Of a stretch of DNA of 38,361 nt, positions 16,357-23,976 are shown in pieces. The stretch is taken from contig DGXY01000035.1 in assembly GCA_002396885.1 (NCBI GenBank), positions 1-38,361 on the forward strand, given 5' to 3'. The notes under the pieces are model-generated. The model was not told where the DNA came from, searched no databases, and was given only the letters and a program-made list of their open reading frames with translations. This DNA is from Akkermansiaceae bacterium UBA5020. Its GTDB lineage: Bacteria; Verrucomicrobiota; Verrucomicrobiia; Verrucomicrobiales; DEV007. Both the position numbers and the translations under genes were made by a program. How positions within the stretch are numbered: the stretch's first letter is position 1; each line of letters begins with the position of its first letter.

Positions 16357-17726
16357 AGTCGATCCGCCGACAAATGGCCCTGTCGATCGGTATGGCTGCG
16401 GCAATCCTCCTCATCGGTGGTGGGGCGGGCCTCCACCTCACCTTGCGCAAGACCCTCACCGGTCAGTTCGATAACGCGCTCGTGACCAAAGCCCAGGCCC
16501 TCGTGATCGCCTCGGAGGTCGATGATGGCGAATTCGAGATCGACCTCGACATCCAGGCCTTCGCGGGATTCGGGTCTTCTTCTCCTGGCGACTACTTCGA
16601 GGTCTACAATGGAGAGGGCCTGCCCCTGAAACGCTCGCCATCACTCGGCGACTCGGATTTGCCCTTGCCTCGGCAACTTGCGACCGCCGCGAGCGGATTC
16701 ACCAACATCGTTCTGCCAGACGGGGTTCCGGGGCGGGCTTACTGGGAAACTTTCACCCCCTCAGACGATCTCGAAGACCAGTTTCGAGAGACCCGCATTC
16801 TCGTGGCGAGCGACACCTCACAGCTGCGGAAAACCCTCCGCACCGTCGCCCTCGTGATCCTCTCGTTTGGCGGTGGGGCGATCCTCACCAGCCTCGCGGT
16901 GCTTTATCTCGTCGTGGGGAGCGCCTTGAAGCCGATCGACCGGCTCAGAGCGGACGTGCAGCGCATCGACGTCCATCGCTTGTCGCAAGGTCTCGTCGTC
17001 GTCGACCTCCCGGTGGAATTGCAGGGGGTGGCCGCGAAGCTCAACGAGCTTCTCGCGCGTCTCGAGGTCTCCTTCTCCCGCGAGCGGCGCTTCACCAGCG
17101 ACGCCGCCCACGAGCTGCGCACTCCTCTCGCCGAACTGCGCGCCATGACGGAACTCGGGGCCAAGTGGCCCGATGAATTCACCGCCGAACACGGTCGCGA
17201 AATGCTCGAGGTCCTCGCCGAGCTTGAGTCCCTCCTTGAAACCCTTTCTCTTCTCGCCAAGGCGGATTCCGAAGTCTCGCCACATCTCGAGGCGGTCGAA
17301 CTCGAGGTCGGGGTGCGCGAATCCCTCGCGCGACTGGGGGATGACATCGCCGGACGAGGGCTCCAAATCGAACTCGACCTCTCGCCGGGTTCCATCACGA
17401 CGGATCCGGTGCTCTGGAGGGCAATCATCGCGAATCTTCTCGGCAACGCCGTCACCTACGCACCCGGGGGCAGCACTTTGCGGATCAGCGCGAGTCCCCG
17501 CGTCTTCGCGGTCGAGAACGAAGCGCCCGACCTCGATCCCGGCGACCTCGACCGGCTCTTCGAGCGCTTCTGGCGGAAGTCCTCCTCCCGCACCGAGAAA
17601 GGCCACTCCGGTCTGGGCCTCTCCGTCGTGCGGGCGGCCGTCACCTTTCTCGGAGGCGAGTGCTCCGCGTCGCTGGATGGTGCGTGGCTGCGCGTGGAAG
17701 TGCGCTGGCCCGGGACGACCGTGTGA
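16353..17726 (+). CDS. Sensor histidine kinase (HWE-independent, HisKA/HATPase_c type)
   Basis: 457 residues. Membrane helices lie at about 9-31 and 164-188 and flank a periplasmic sensor of about 130 residues. A HAMP-like segment follows, then the H-box FTSDAAHELRTPLAEL with phospho-acceptor H253, the N-box IIANLLGNAVTYAP, and G-boxes including GHSGLGLSVVRAAV. It overlaps the response regulator by 4 nt. Its stop codon abuts the stop of the convergent MarR gene with no bases between. The signal sensed is unknown; the neighbouring PepSY-like proteins are candidate periplasmic partners. Confidence 0.92.
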   Translation: MKSIRRQMALSIGMAAAILLIGGGAGLHLTLRKTLTGQFDNALVTKAQALVIASEVDDGEFEIDLDIQAFAGFGSSSPGDYFEVYNGEGLPLKRSPSLGDSDLPLPRQLATAASGFTNIVLPDGVPGRAYWETFTPSDDLEDQFRETRILVASDTSQLRKTLRTVALVILSFGGGAILTSLAVLYLVVGSALKPIDRLRADVQRIDVHRLSQGLVVVDLPVELQGVAAKLNELLARLEVSFSRERRFTSDAAHELRTPLAELRAMTELGAKWPDEFTAEHGREMLEVLAELESLLETLSLLAKADSEVSPHLEAVELEVGVRESLARLGDDIAGRGLQIELDLSPGSITTDPVLWRAIIANLLGNAVTYAPGGSTLRISASPRVFAVENEAPDLDPGDLDRLFERFWRKSSSRTEKGHSGLGLSVVRAAVTFLGGECSASLDGAWLRVEVRWPGTTV

Positions 17727-18203
17727 TTACACAGGAGGCTCTTCCGTGGCTCCTACGCTCGCTCCGCCGAGCCGATCGACGAGGGATCCGAGAATCTTCG
17801 CGAGGTCGCGCGTTTCGGACGGATTCATCGCCTTGCCGAAATCTTCCTCGATGACCCGTTCGTAAACGGGCCAGGCCTCGCGCAGGGCCTCGCGTCCCGC
17901 TTCGGTGAGCACGGCATAAAAGACCCGCCCGTCGTTCTCACACCCTTTCCGCTGGAGAAAGCCTTCCTTCTCGAGGCGGGCGACACGGCGCGAGATGCCG
18001 CTGTTCGAGAAAAAGGTCGCTCCCGCGAGCTCGCTCATGCGCAGCCGCTGCCCCGGCGCTTCGGCGAGGGTGATGAGGACGTCGTAGGTGTCGAAGGAAA
18101 TACAGTCCGCCGCGAGGAGAGCCGCGTCGACCCGCTTCGTGAGGAGCGCGTGCGCCTGGAGGAACAATCGCCAGGCGACCTGGCGGGGGCGGGGACGGGG
18201 CAT
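17727..18203 (-). CDS. MarR-family transcriptional regulator, probable regulator of cluster B
   Basis: 158 residues with the MarR winged-helix layout: dimer helix LFLQAHALLTKRVDAALLAA, recognition region RLRMSELAGATFFSNSGISR followed by RVARLEKEGFLQR, then wing GRVFYAVLTEAGREAL. The gene is divergent from the cluster B permease. The shared 178-bp gap holds a perfect 15-bp inverted repeat (18304-18335) of MarR operator style. MarR proteins usually repress divergent catabolic operons and release on binding a pathway ligand, so control of 18382-24853 is the likely job. The stop codon touches the histidine kinase stop. Confidence 0.9.
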   Translation of the reverse strand: MPRPRPRQVAWRLFLQAHALLTKRVDAALLAADCISFDTYDVLITLAEAPGQRLRMSELAGATFFSNSGISRRVARLEKEGFLQRKGCENDGRVFYAVLTEAGREALREAWPVYERVIEEDFGKAMNPSETRDLAKILGSLVDRLGGASVGATEEPPV

Positions 18204-18303
18204 CGGCGGAACGATTCGGGTGAGTGGGTGAAAAAAAGCTTCTATACCGGATCGGGCGCGTGATCAATGCCGCGTTTTTTCCTGACAATGCGATAAATCC
18301 AAC

Positions 18304-18335
18304 GGAAAACTATTTGCGCACGCAAATAGTTTTCC
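18304..18335. promoter_or_regulatory. Perfect inverted repeat, likely MarR operator
   Basis: GGAAAACTATTTGCG and CGCAAATAGTTTTCC are exact reverse complements separated by two bases (CA). The core TATTTGCG..CGCAAATA has the length and symmetry of MarR-family operators. It lies between the divergent MarR gene and the ABC permease, about 47 bp upstream of the permease ATG. Confidence 0.8.
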
Positions 18336-18338
18336 CCG

Positions 18339-18357
18339 CTGGCATGACACCTGCGTT
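18339..18357 (+). promoter_or_regulatory. Possible sigma-54-like promoter of cluster B
   Basis: CTGGCATGACACCTGCGTT has the GG-N10-GC spacing of -24/-12 promoters, with three departures from the TGGCACG-N4-TTGCW consensus. It lies directly after the operator palindrome. Transcription would start near 18366, leaving almost no leader before the ATG at 18382, which weakens the call. It resembles the candidate at 5021-5040, sharing TGGCATG. Confidence 0.3.
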
Positions 18358-18381
18358 CCCCCCGTCCAGGTGATTTCATTG

Positions 18382-19245
18382 ATGAACGGTATCACAACAT
18401 GCGATTCCGAGATTACGACCGACTCGAAGGAGGCCGGTCGTTGCGTGAAGTCCAAAGGTGCCTTGAGACCGCTTTTCGAGTTCAAACGCGCCGTGAAGCG
18501 CCCCCTTGGCATCGGCCTCGCTCTCCTCGTGTGGATCCTTTTCATCGGCGGCTGGCATCTCCTCGCTGCGGCAGCGTTCACGCCCGAACAGCTCCTCCCC
18601 GGGCCCTTCGCGGTGCTCGAGGCGCTCTGGGGTCTTCTCCTCGAGGGTGGCTTCGGCTTGGACATCCTCCAGAGCGTGAAGCGCGTTCTCATCAGCTTCG
18701 CCCTTGCTGTCATGATTGCCCTGCCCTTCGGGGTGCTCATGGGAGCCTTTCCCGTGGTCGAGAGTTTCTTCAATCCGCTCGTCTCACCCTTCCGTTACCT
18801 GCCCGCGCCCTCATTCGTCCCGCTCCTGCTGATGTGGCTCGGCACGGGAGAGGGACAAAAGATCGCCCTCCTCATCCTCGGAGTGGTCTGGTTCCTCGTT
18901 ACCCTCTTCATGGACAACACCAAGGCGGTGCGCGAGGAGCTCGTCGAATGCTCCCGCACCCTCGGGGCCTCGCGTCTGCAGGTGCTCTGCCGCGTCATCT
19001 TTCCCGCCGCGCTCCCGACCTACCTCGACACCGCGCGCCAGATGCTGGCGGTTAGCTGGACCTACCTTGTCATCGCCGAGATCGTCGCCGCCACCGATGG
19101 GATCGGCGCGATGATGATGCGCGCGAAGCGTTTTGTCAGGGTCGACGACATCCTCGCCGGCATCCTCGTGATCGGTCTCCTTGGACTCGCTTTCGACCTC
19201 CTTTTCCGGCTCATCCACCGCCTCAGCTTCCGTCATCTCCGCTGA
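18382..19245 (+). CDS. ABC transporter permease (NitT/TauT type), cluster B
   Basis: 287 residues. After a polar N-terminus of about 40 residues the membrane segments follow family order, with LPGPFAVLEALWGLL, SVKRVLISFALAVMIALPFG, FRYLPAPSFVPLLLMW and the EAA loop ECSRTLGASRLQVLCRVIFP. Its loop sequence FRYLPAPSF closely resembles FRYLPAPTF in the cluster A permease, but it lacks that protein's large periplasmic insert. I use the ATG at 18382; the GTG at 18370 is an alternative. It is the first gene of the seven-gene cluster B operon. No ATPase gene accompanies it. Confidence 0.87.
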   Translation: MNGITTCDSEITTDSKEAGRCVKSKGALRPLFEFKRAVKRPLGIGLALLVWILFIGGWHLLAAAAFTPEQLLPGPFAVLEALWGLLLEGGFGLDILQSVKRVLISFALAVMIALPFGVLMGAFPVVESFFNPLVSPFRYLPAPSFVPLLLMWLGTGEGQKIALLILGVVWFLVTLFMDNTKAVREELVECSRTLGASRLQVLCRVIFPAALPTYLDTARQMLAVSWTYLVIAEIVAATDGIGAMMMRAKRFVRVDDILAGILVIGLLGLAFDLLFRLIHRLSFRHLR

Positions 19246-19282
19246 GCCACGCCCCCCTCTCCTCGAACCATCAGAACCATCC

Positions 19283-20401
19283 ATGAAGCATCCCAAACAC
19301 CAAACCACAAAGAACCGGAGCCTCGCTCTCCTGAGCCTCGGCCTGCTCTTCCTCACCGCTTGCTCTGACACCACGCCACCCGCCGCCGAAACCCCGGCTC
19401 CCGAAGCCAAGCCCGAGCCTGCTCAGGCCCCGGCCGCACCTGCGACCGTGAAAGTCTCGCTCTTCTCCTGGCCCGGCTACGGCTTCTGGTTCATCGCGAA
19501 GGAGAAGAACCTCGTCCCCGAAATCGCCCTCGACATCCAGATCATCGAAGATCCGTATGAGAGCTTCGGCCAGATGGCCGCAGGCCAGCTCGACGTGACC
19601 TCCTCCACCGTCGAGTATGGCCCAATCGCCGCCGAGGAAGGTGTGCCGGTGAAGCTCGTCGCTTACACCAATCCTTCCTACGGAACTGACAAAATCATCC
19701 TCGCTCCTGGAATCAACGGCGCGAGCGATCTCGTCGGCAAGGAAGTCGCCGTGCTCGAGGGCGGACTCACCCAGATCTACATGGGCATCTGGCTCGAGAA
19801 GAATGGTGTCGCCTTCGACAAGGTGAAATACACCAACCTCATCATGGACGACGCCGTCGCCGCCATGGTCAGCGGGAAGGTCGCGGCCGGGGAATTCTGG
19901 GAACCCTTCGGCAGTAACGTCCTCAAGGCCCTCCCCGAGGCCAAGGTTGTCGCCACCTCGAAGGATCCCTATTTCAAAGAGACCGTCCTCCTCGGTGACG
20001 GGATGTACATGAGCGGATCCTTCCTCGCGAAAAAGGAAACCGCCATGCTGACGATGAAGGCCTACTTCGAGGCCGTGAAGTTCTGGAAAGAGAATCCCGC
20101 CGAGGCCAACCAGATCATCGCCGATGGACTGAAGTTCGCCGTCGCCGATGTCGAACTCGTCCTCGGCAAGGATGGCAGCGCCACCGACGGCGGGATCTAT
20201 CCCTTCACCTGGACCGAAGCCGCCCAGTTCATGGGACTGACCGAGGGGGTCCCGCCTTTCGGCAAGAACGGCCAGATCGCCGACCACTGGAAGCTCACCA
20301 ACGACTGGTGGATCAAGTTCGGGACGGTCAAGACCTCGCATCCGATGGAGGCAGGCGTCGCGATCGAGCCGATGAAGATGCTGAAGGAAAGCGGCTATTG
20401 A
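19283..20401 (+). CDS. Substrate-binding lipoprotein of NitT/TauT type, cluster B
   Basis: 372 residues. The lipobox LTAC places the lipidated cysteine at residue 27, followed by an Ala/Pro/Glu-rich linker (about 30-55). The binding fold then begins at VKVSLFSWPGYGFWFIAKEK, comparable to LKIGYSDWPGWVAWEIAIKK in the cluster A binding protein. The lipid anchor differs from the soluble cluster A protein. The stop overlaps the next gene's TTG start (TTGA). It serves the permease at 18382; the ligand is unknown but probably related to that of cluster A. Confidence 0.88.
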   Translation: MKHPKHQTTKNRSLALLSLGLLFLTACSDTTPPAAETPAPEAKPEPAQAPAAPATVKVSLFSWPGYGFWFIAKEKNLVPEIALDIQIIEDPYESFGQMAAGQLDVTSSTVEYGPIAAEEGVPVKLVAYTNPSYGTDKIILAPGINGASDLVGKEVAVLEGGLTQIYMGIWLEKNGVAFDKVKYTNLIMDDAVAAMVSGKVAAGEFWEPFGSNVLKALPEAKVVATSKDPYFKETVLLGDGMYMSGSFLAKKETAMLTMKAYFEAVKFWKENPAEANQIIADGLKFAVADVELVLGKDGSATDGGIYPFTWTEAAQFMGLTEGVPPFGKNGQIADHWKLTNDWWIKFGTVKTSHPMEAGVAIEPMKMLKESGY

Positions 20402-21093
20402 GTGCGGGCCCTCCAGCCACGAGGCTCCCCGATGAGAACCCCTGCCTTTCTGGTGACTTTGTCAGGATCCCGGGAGGGCGTTTTCTCATGGGGGGGCGCG
20501 AGGACGACAAATTCGCCAGCGCGATCGAGCTGCCCCGGCACGAGATCGCGGTGGCGGGTTTTCTCCTCGGCCGGTTTCCCGTCACCGAAGCGGAATGGGC
20601 CGCGTTTCGCGGAACCGTTTTGGACTCCCACCTGCCCGTCGTCGGCGTCACCTGGGACGAAGCGAACGCCTACACCGCGTGGCTTGCCATGAAGATCGGA
20701 CTGCCCTGCCGCCTGCCGACCGAAGCCGAGTGGGAGTATGCCTGCCGCGGCGGATCCGCCACGATCTTCCCCGGCGGCAACGATCTCTCCGCGACCGAAG
20801 CGAACTATCTCTATGACGAATCGGGCTTTCCCGTCGGGGCCGGACGACGGCTCCCGGTCGGCTCCTTCGCCGCGAACGGTTTCGGCCTCCACGACATGAT
20901 CGGCAATGTCTGCGAATGGACCGCTGATCCCTGGCGAAGCCTTTCCGACGTCGATCCTCACAAACGCACCATCCGTGGAGGGGCCTGGGACCATCTCCCC
21001 CGCCTCCTTCGCTGCTCCTTTCGCGACTGGGCTCCCCTCGGCGCCCGCTATGACAACCTCGGCTTCCGTGTCGCCGCTTCTCTTCCCCAATAA
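20398..21093 (+). CDS. Formylglycine-generating-enzyme-like (SUMF1/FGE-sulfatase domain) protein, copy 1
   Basis: 231 residues of the FGE/EgtB-type fold: FVRIPGGRFLMGG, RFPVTEAEWAAF, VTWDEANAYTAWL, RLPTEAEWEYACRGG, NVCEWTADPW and RGGAW...FRDW...LGFRVA. True FGE uses two copper-binding cysteines in 'GGS.LCH..YC.RYR'. Here that segment reads GGAWDHLPRLLRCSFR and lacks the first cysteine, so sulfatase maturation is unlikely. I start at the TTG at 20398 because it overlaps the binding-protein stop (TTGA), as in the other coupled junctions of this operon, and gives a short N-terminus. The 3' end overlaps the isomerase by TAATG. Function in the pathway is unknown; an oxygen-dependent metalloenzyme or ligand-binding role are both possible. 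Confidence 0.75.
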   Translation: MSAGPPATRLPDENPCLSGDFVRIPGGRFLMGGREDDKFASAIELPRHEIAVAGFLLGRFPVTEAEWAAFRGTVLDSHLPVVGVTWDEANAYTAWLAMKIGLPCRLPTEAEWEYACRGGSATIFPGGNDLSATEANYLYDESGFPVGAGRRLPVGSFAANGFGLHDMIGNVCEWTADPWRSLSDVDPHKRTIRGGAWDHLPRLLRCSFRDWAPLGARYDNLGFRVAASLPQ

Positions 21094-21956
21094 TGGAACT
21101 CCAACTCTTCAAAACCCTCTGGGGCCACGATGGCTCGATCGCAGAGGCCGCCATGCTCTGCCGTGAATCCGGATTCCGTGGCATCGAGGGCCCCGTGCCG
21201 GCCGATCCCGGCGAGCGCGAGACCTTCCTCGCCACCCTCGCGGAGGCGCAGCTCGACCTCATCGCCGAAGTCTGCACCGCGACGCCGCCCGGTTTCTACG
21301 TGCCCACCCCGGGTGCGACGCCCGCCGATCACCTCCGATCTCTCCGCGAAGGAATCGAGCGCAGCCTCCCCGCCTCGCCCCGCTTCATCAACACGATGGC
21401 CGGGTCCGATGCGTGGACCTTTCGCGAGAAAGTCGATTTCCATGCCGCGATCGTCGCACTCGAGAGCGAATACGGCATCGCCATCAGCGTCGAGACTCAC
21501 CGGGGCCGTCCGCTCAACTCCGCCTGGATCGCCCGCGATCTTCTTCTCGAAGTGCCCGGCCTGAAGCTGACCTGCGATTTCAGCCACTTCGTCGTCGTCG
21601 CCGAGAGGCTCGTGATGGACGAGCATCCTGACATTCTCACCCTTTGCGCCGACCACGCCTTCCACCTCCAAACCCGCGTCGGCTATGCCCAGGGGCCCCA
21701 GGTGCCCGACCCGCGCGCGCCCGAACACGCCGGCGACCTCGCCGCCCATGAACGCTGGTGGGATGAAGTCTGGCAAAGCCAGCTCCGCCGGGGCTTCACC
21801 GCCTCCACCCTCACGCCCGAGTTCGGTCCCGATGGTTACCTCCACTGCGAGCCTTTCACCCAAAAGCCCGTCGCCGACCTCTGGGACGTGAACCGCTGGA
21901 TCGCCCTGCGCCAGCGCGACCGCTTTCAAGAACTTCACCCTGCCAAGACCACATGA
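21093..21956 (+). CDS. Sugar phosphate isomerase/epimerase-like TIM-barrel protein
   Basis: 287 residues of the xylose-isomerase-like AP-endonuclease-2 fold. The N-terminus MELQLFKTLWGHDG, the metal-ligand type strands AISVETHRG and LKLTCDFSHF, and the late EFGPDGYLH all fit the barrel with Glu/Asp/His metal ligands. Members isomerise, epimerise or dehydrate small polyols and keto acids. The start codon overlaps the FGE-like stop (TAATG) and the stop overlaps the Rieske start (ATGA), so expression is coupled. A role on a hydroxylated product of the Rieske reaction is inferred only. Confidence 0.78.
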   Translation: MELQLFKTLWGHDGSIAEAAMLCRESGFRGIEGPVPADPGERETFLATLAEAQLDLIAEVCTATPPGFYVPTPGATPADHLRSLREGIERSLPASPRFINTMAGSDAWTFREKVDFHAAIVALESEYGIAISVETHRGRPLNSAWIARDLLLEVPGLKLTCDFSHFVVVAERLVMDEHPDILTLCADHAFHLQTRVGYAQGPQVPDPRAPEHAGDLAAHERWWDEVWQSQLRRGFTASTLTPEFGPDGYLHCEPFTQKPVADLWDVNRWIALRQRDRFQELHPAKTT

Positions 21957-23188
21957 CCACCGCCGCCCCTCCCTCGCCCGTCTATCAGTTCCCCAAAGCC
22001 GGTTCCGTCTCCGACGGGATCGACGCTCTCTTTTCCCAACTCCTCGAGGCCGCCGCGCTGCCACGGGAACAGGCGCAATCCTCTCCCGCCGGGATCTACA
22101 CCTCCCCCGAATTCCTCGACTTCGAGACCAAGGCGATCTTCCGCAAGGAATGGATCTCCCTCGCCCACGTCTCCCAGGTGCCGAATCCCGGTGACTACCT
22201 GCGCGTCGACCTCTGTGGCGAACCCATGCTCGTGACCCGCGGAAAGGATGGGACGGTGCGGGTCCTCTCACGCGTCTGCCGCCATCGTGGCATGGACCTG
22301 ATGCCCGAGGGCGGCAGCTTGCCCGATCAGGGGAATCAGCGCGTCATCCTCTGCCCCTACCATCTCTGGAGCTACGATCTCAACGGACGCATGTTGGGCG
22401 CTCCCGAGATGCAGCAGGCCGAGGGTTTCGACCGCAGCGAGGTTTGCCTGCACGAGTTCCGCAGCGAGATCTGGGAAGGATTCCTCTTCGTCACCCTCAA
22501 CCCGGAGGCACCGCCACTCGCGGAGAAGTTCGGACGCCTCCGCAACGAATTCCTCGGGGGTTGGAACCTCAGTGAGGCGAAGCTCGTCTGGGACCAGCAT
22601 TGGGATTGCGGTTTCAATTGGAAGATTCTCCTCGAGAACTTCATGGAGGCCTACCACCACCTTGGCGCCCATCGCAAAACCCTCGAGCCCTTCCTGCCCG
22701 CGAAGGGATGCTCGACCATTCCCGAGGATCCCGACTTCTCGGCGATGCGTCTGCCGCTCCGTCCCGACCTCGTCGAGACGATCCGTGCCACCGGCGAGGC
22801 AGGCACGACGATGACTCCTTTCCCCGGCCTCGGCGTCGACGACTACACCGAGTGGTGGGTCTTCCTCGGCTACCCGAGCTGCCTCCTCTTCGCCGCGCCC
22901 GACCGGGTCTACTGGTATCGCCTCCTGCCGACCGGACCGGAGACGTGCAGCCTCACCACCACCCTCCTCGTTCACCCGGCCACGATGGAGCGTCCAGGCT
23001 ACCAAGAGCTCTATCAAAGCGAGGTCGAGGCCGCGATCAACTTCCACCTTGAGGACATGGAGGTTTGCGCTGCAACGCAAAACGGGATGCGCTCGGGCGC
23101 CTACAAACCCGGACGCCTCAGCCATCTCGAGGAACCGATCTGGCAATTCCAGCGCTACCTCGCCAACAAGATCCGCGAATTCGCATGA
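21953..23188 (+). CDS. Rieske non-heme iron oxygenase, alpha subunit, cluster B
   Basis: 411 residues, paralogous to the cluster A enzyme. Rieske ligands are C109/H111 (CRHRG) and C134/H137 (CPYH); the Fe site is ENFMEAYHHLGAH with H235 and H240, with D368 the probable third ligand. The bridging position is again glutamate (E232), not aspartate. HLEDMEVC and the C-terminal GRLSHLE motif are shared with 11221-12573. ATGA overlaps tie it to the isomerase upstream and the SDR downstream. Probable reaction: oxygen-dependent N-dealkylation or hydroxylation of an amine-type substrate. No reductase partner is encoded nearby. Confidence 0.87.
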   Translation: MTTAAPPSPVYQFPKAGSVSDGIDALFSQLLEAAALPREQAQSSPAGIYTSPEFLDFETKAIFRKEWISLAHVSQVPNPGDYLRVDLCGEPMLVTRGKDGTVRVLSRVCRHRGMDLMPEGGSLPDQGNQRVILCPYHLWSYDLNGRMLGAPEMQQAEGFDRSEVCLHEFRSEIWEGFLFVTLNPEAPPLAEKFGRLRNEFLGGWNLSEAKLVWDQHWDCGFNWKILLENFMEAYHHLGAHRKTLEPFLPAKGCSTIPEDPDFSAMRLPLRPDLVETIRATGEAGTTMTPFPGLGVDDYTEWWVFLGYPSCLLFAAPDRVYWYRLLPTGPETCSLTTTLLVHPATMERPGYQELYQSEVEAAINFHLEDMEVCAATQNGMRSGAYKPGRLSHLEEPIWQFQRYLANKIREFA

Positions 23189-23976
23189 GCGGATTCTTCT
23201 CCCTCGCCGGAAAAGTCGCCTTCGTCACCGGCGGCAGCTCCGGGATCGGAGCGGCCATCGTCTCGCGCTTCCGTGCCGCCGGAGCCCGCGTCGTGATCGC
23301 CGACCGCCTCGCGCCGCCGGAGGGCGATGGTGAGTTTGTCAGGGTCGACGTCTCGAGCGAGGAAGCGGTCGCCGCGGCGCTGGATGCGGTGGTCGCAAAA
23401 TATGGCAAACTTGATCTCCTCGTGAACAACGCCGGCATCCAGCCACTCGGGGTGCGCTTCGCCGATCTTACCGAATCCGTCCTGCGCCGCACCTTCGAGG
23501 TCAACGTGAATGGCACCGCCTGGGGCATCAAACACGCCTCACGCCTCCTCACGCCGGGTGGCCGCATCGTCAATCTTTCCTCCTTCGTCGGACTCCTTGG
23601 CGTGCCCGCCGGCACCGCCTACGCGGCCTCGAAGGCGGCCGTCGCCCATCTCACCAAGTGCGCCGCGCTCGAACTCGCCCCGCGGGCCATCACCGTGAAT
23701 GCGATCGCCCCGGGAACGATACTCACGCCCGCGGTCGAAGGCATCCCCGGGAATCCCGAGATTCCCTTCGCCGAGTCGCGCACCCCGATGGGACGTCTCG
23801 GCACGCCCGCAGAAATCGCGGCGGCGGCCCATTTCCTCTGCTCCGACGAGGCCTCCTTCGTCACTGGGGTGATCCTCCCTGTCGACGGCGGCATCGCTGC
23901 GGGCTGGGAGCGCTACGACCTCACCCTTCCCTCCGAGATTTCCGCCGACGGCACCTGGCATGATCCTCAATCCTGA
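23185..23976 (+). CDS. Short-chain dehydrogenase/reductase
   Basis: 263 residues of classical SDR type. The NAD(P)-binding TGGSSGIG is at 15-22, NNAG at 81-84, with catalytic S132/S133, Y146 and K150 (YAASK), and the C-terminal FVTGVILPVDGG motif. The aspartate at the end of strand 2 (VVIAD) suggests NAD preference. The start overlaps the Rieske stop by ATGA. The likely role is oxidation of an alcohol or semialdehyde released by the preceding steps; the substrate is not evident. Confidence 0.9.
   Translation: MSGFFSLAGKVAFVTGGSSGIGAAIVSRFRAAGARVVIADRLAPPEGDGEFVRVDVSSEEAVAAALDAVVAKYGKLDLLVNNAGIQPLGVRFADLTESVLRRTFEVNVNGTAWGIKHASRLLTPGGRIVNLSSFVGLLGVPAGTAYAASKAAVAHLTKCAALELAPRAITVNAIAPGTILTPAVEGIPGNPEIPFAESRTPMGRLGTPAEIAAAAHFLCSDEASFVTGVILPVDGGIAAGWERYDLTLPSEISADGTWHDPQS

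Noticed and set aside
20398..21093. Annotation as formylglycine-generating enzyme or EgtB
   Set aside because: The FGE cysteine pair is missing and there is no DinB domain; only the fold name is justified.
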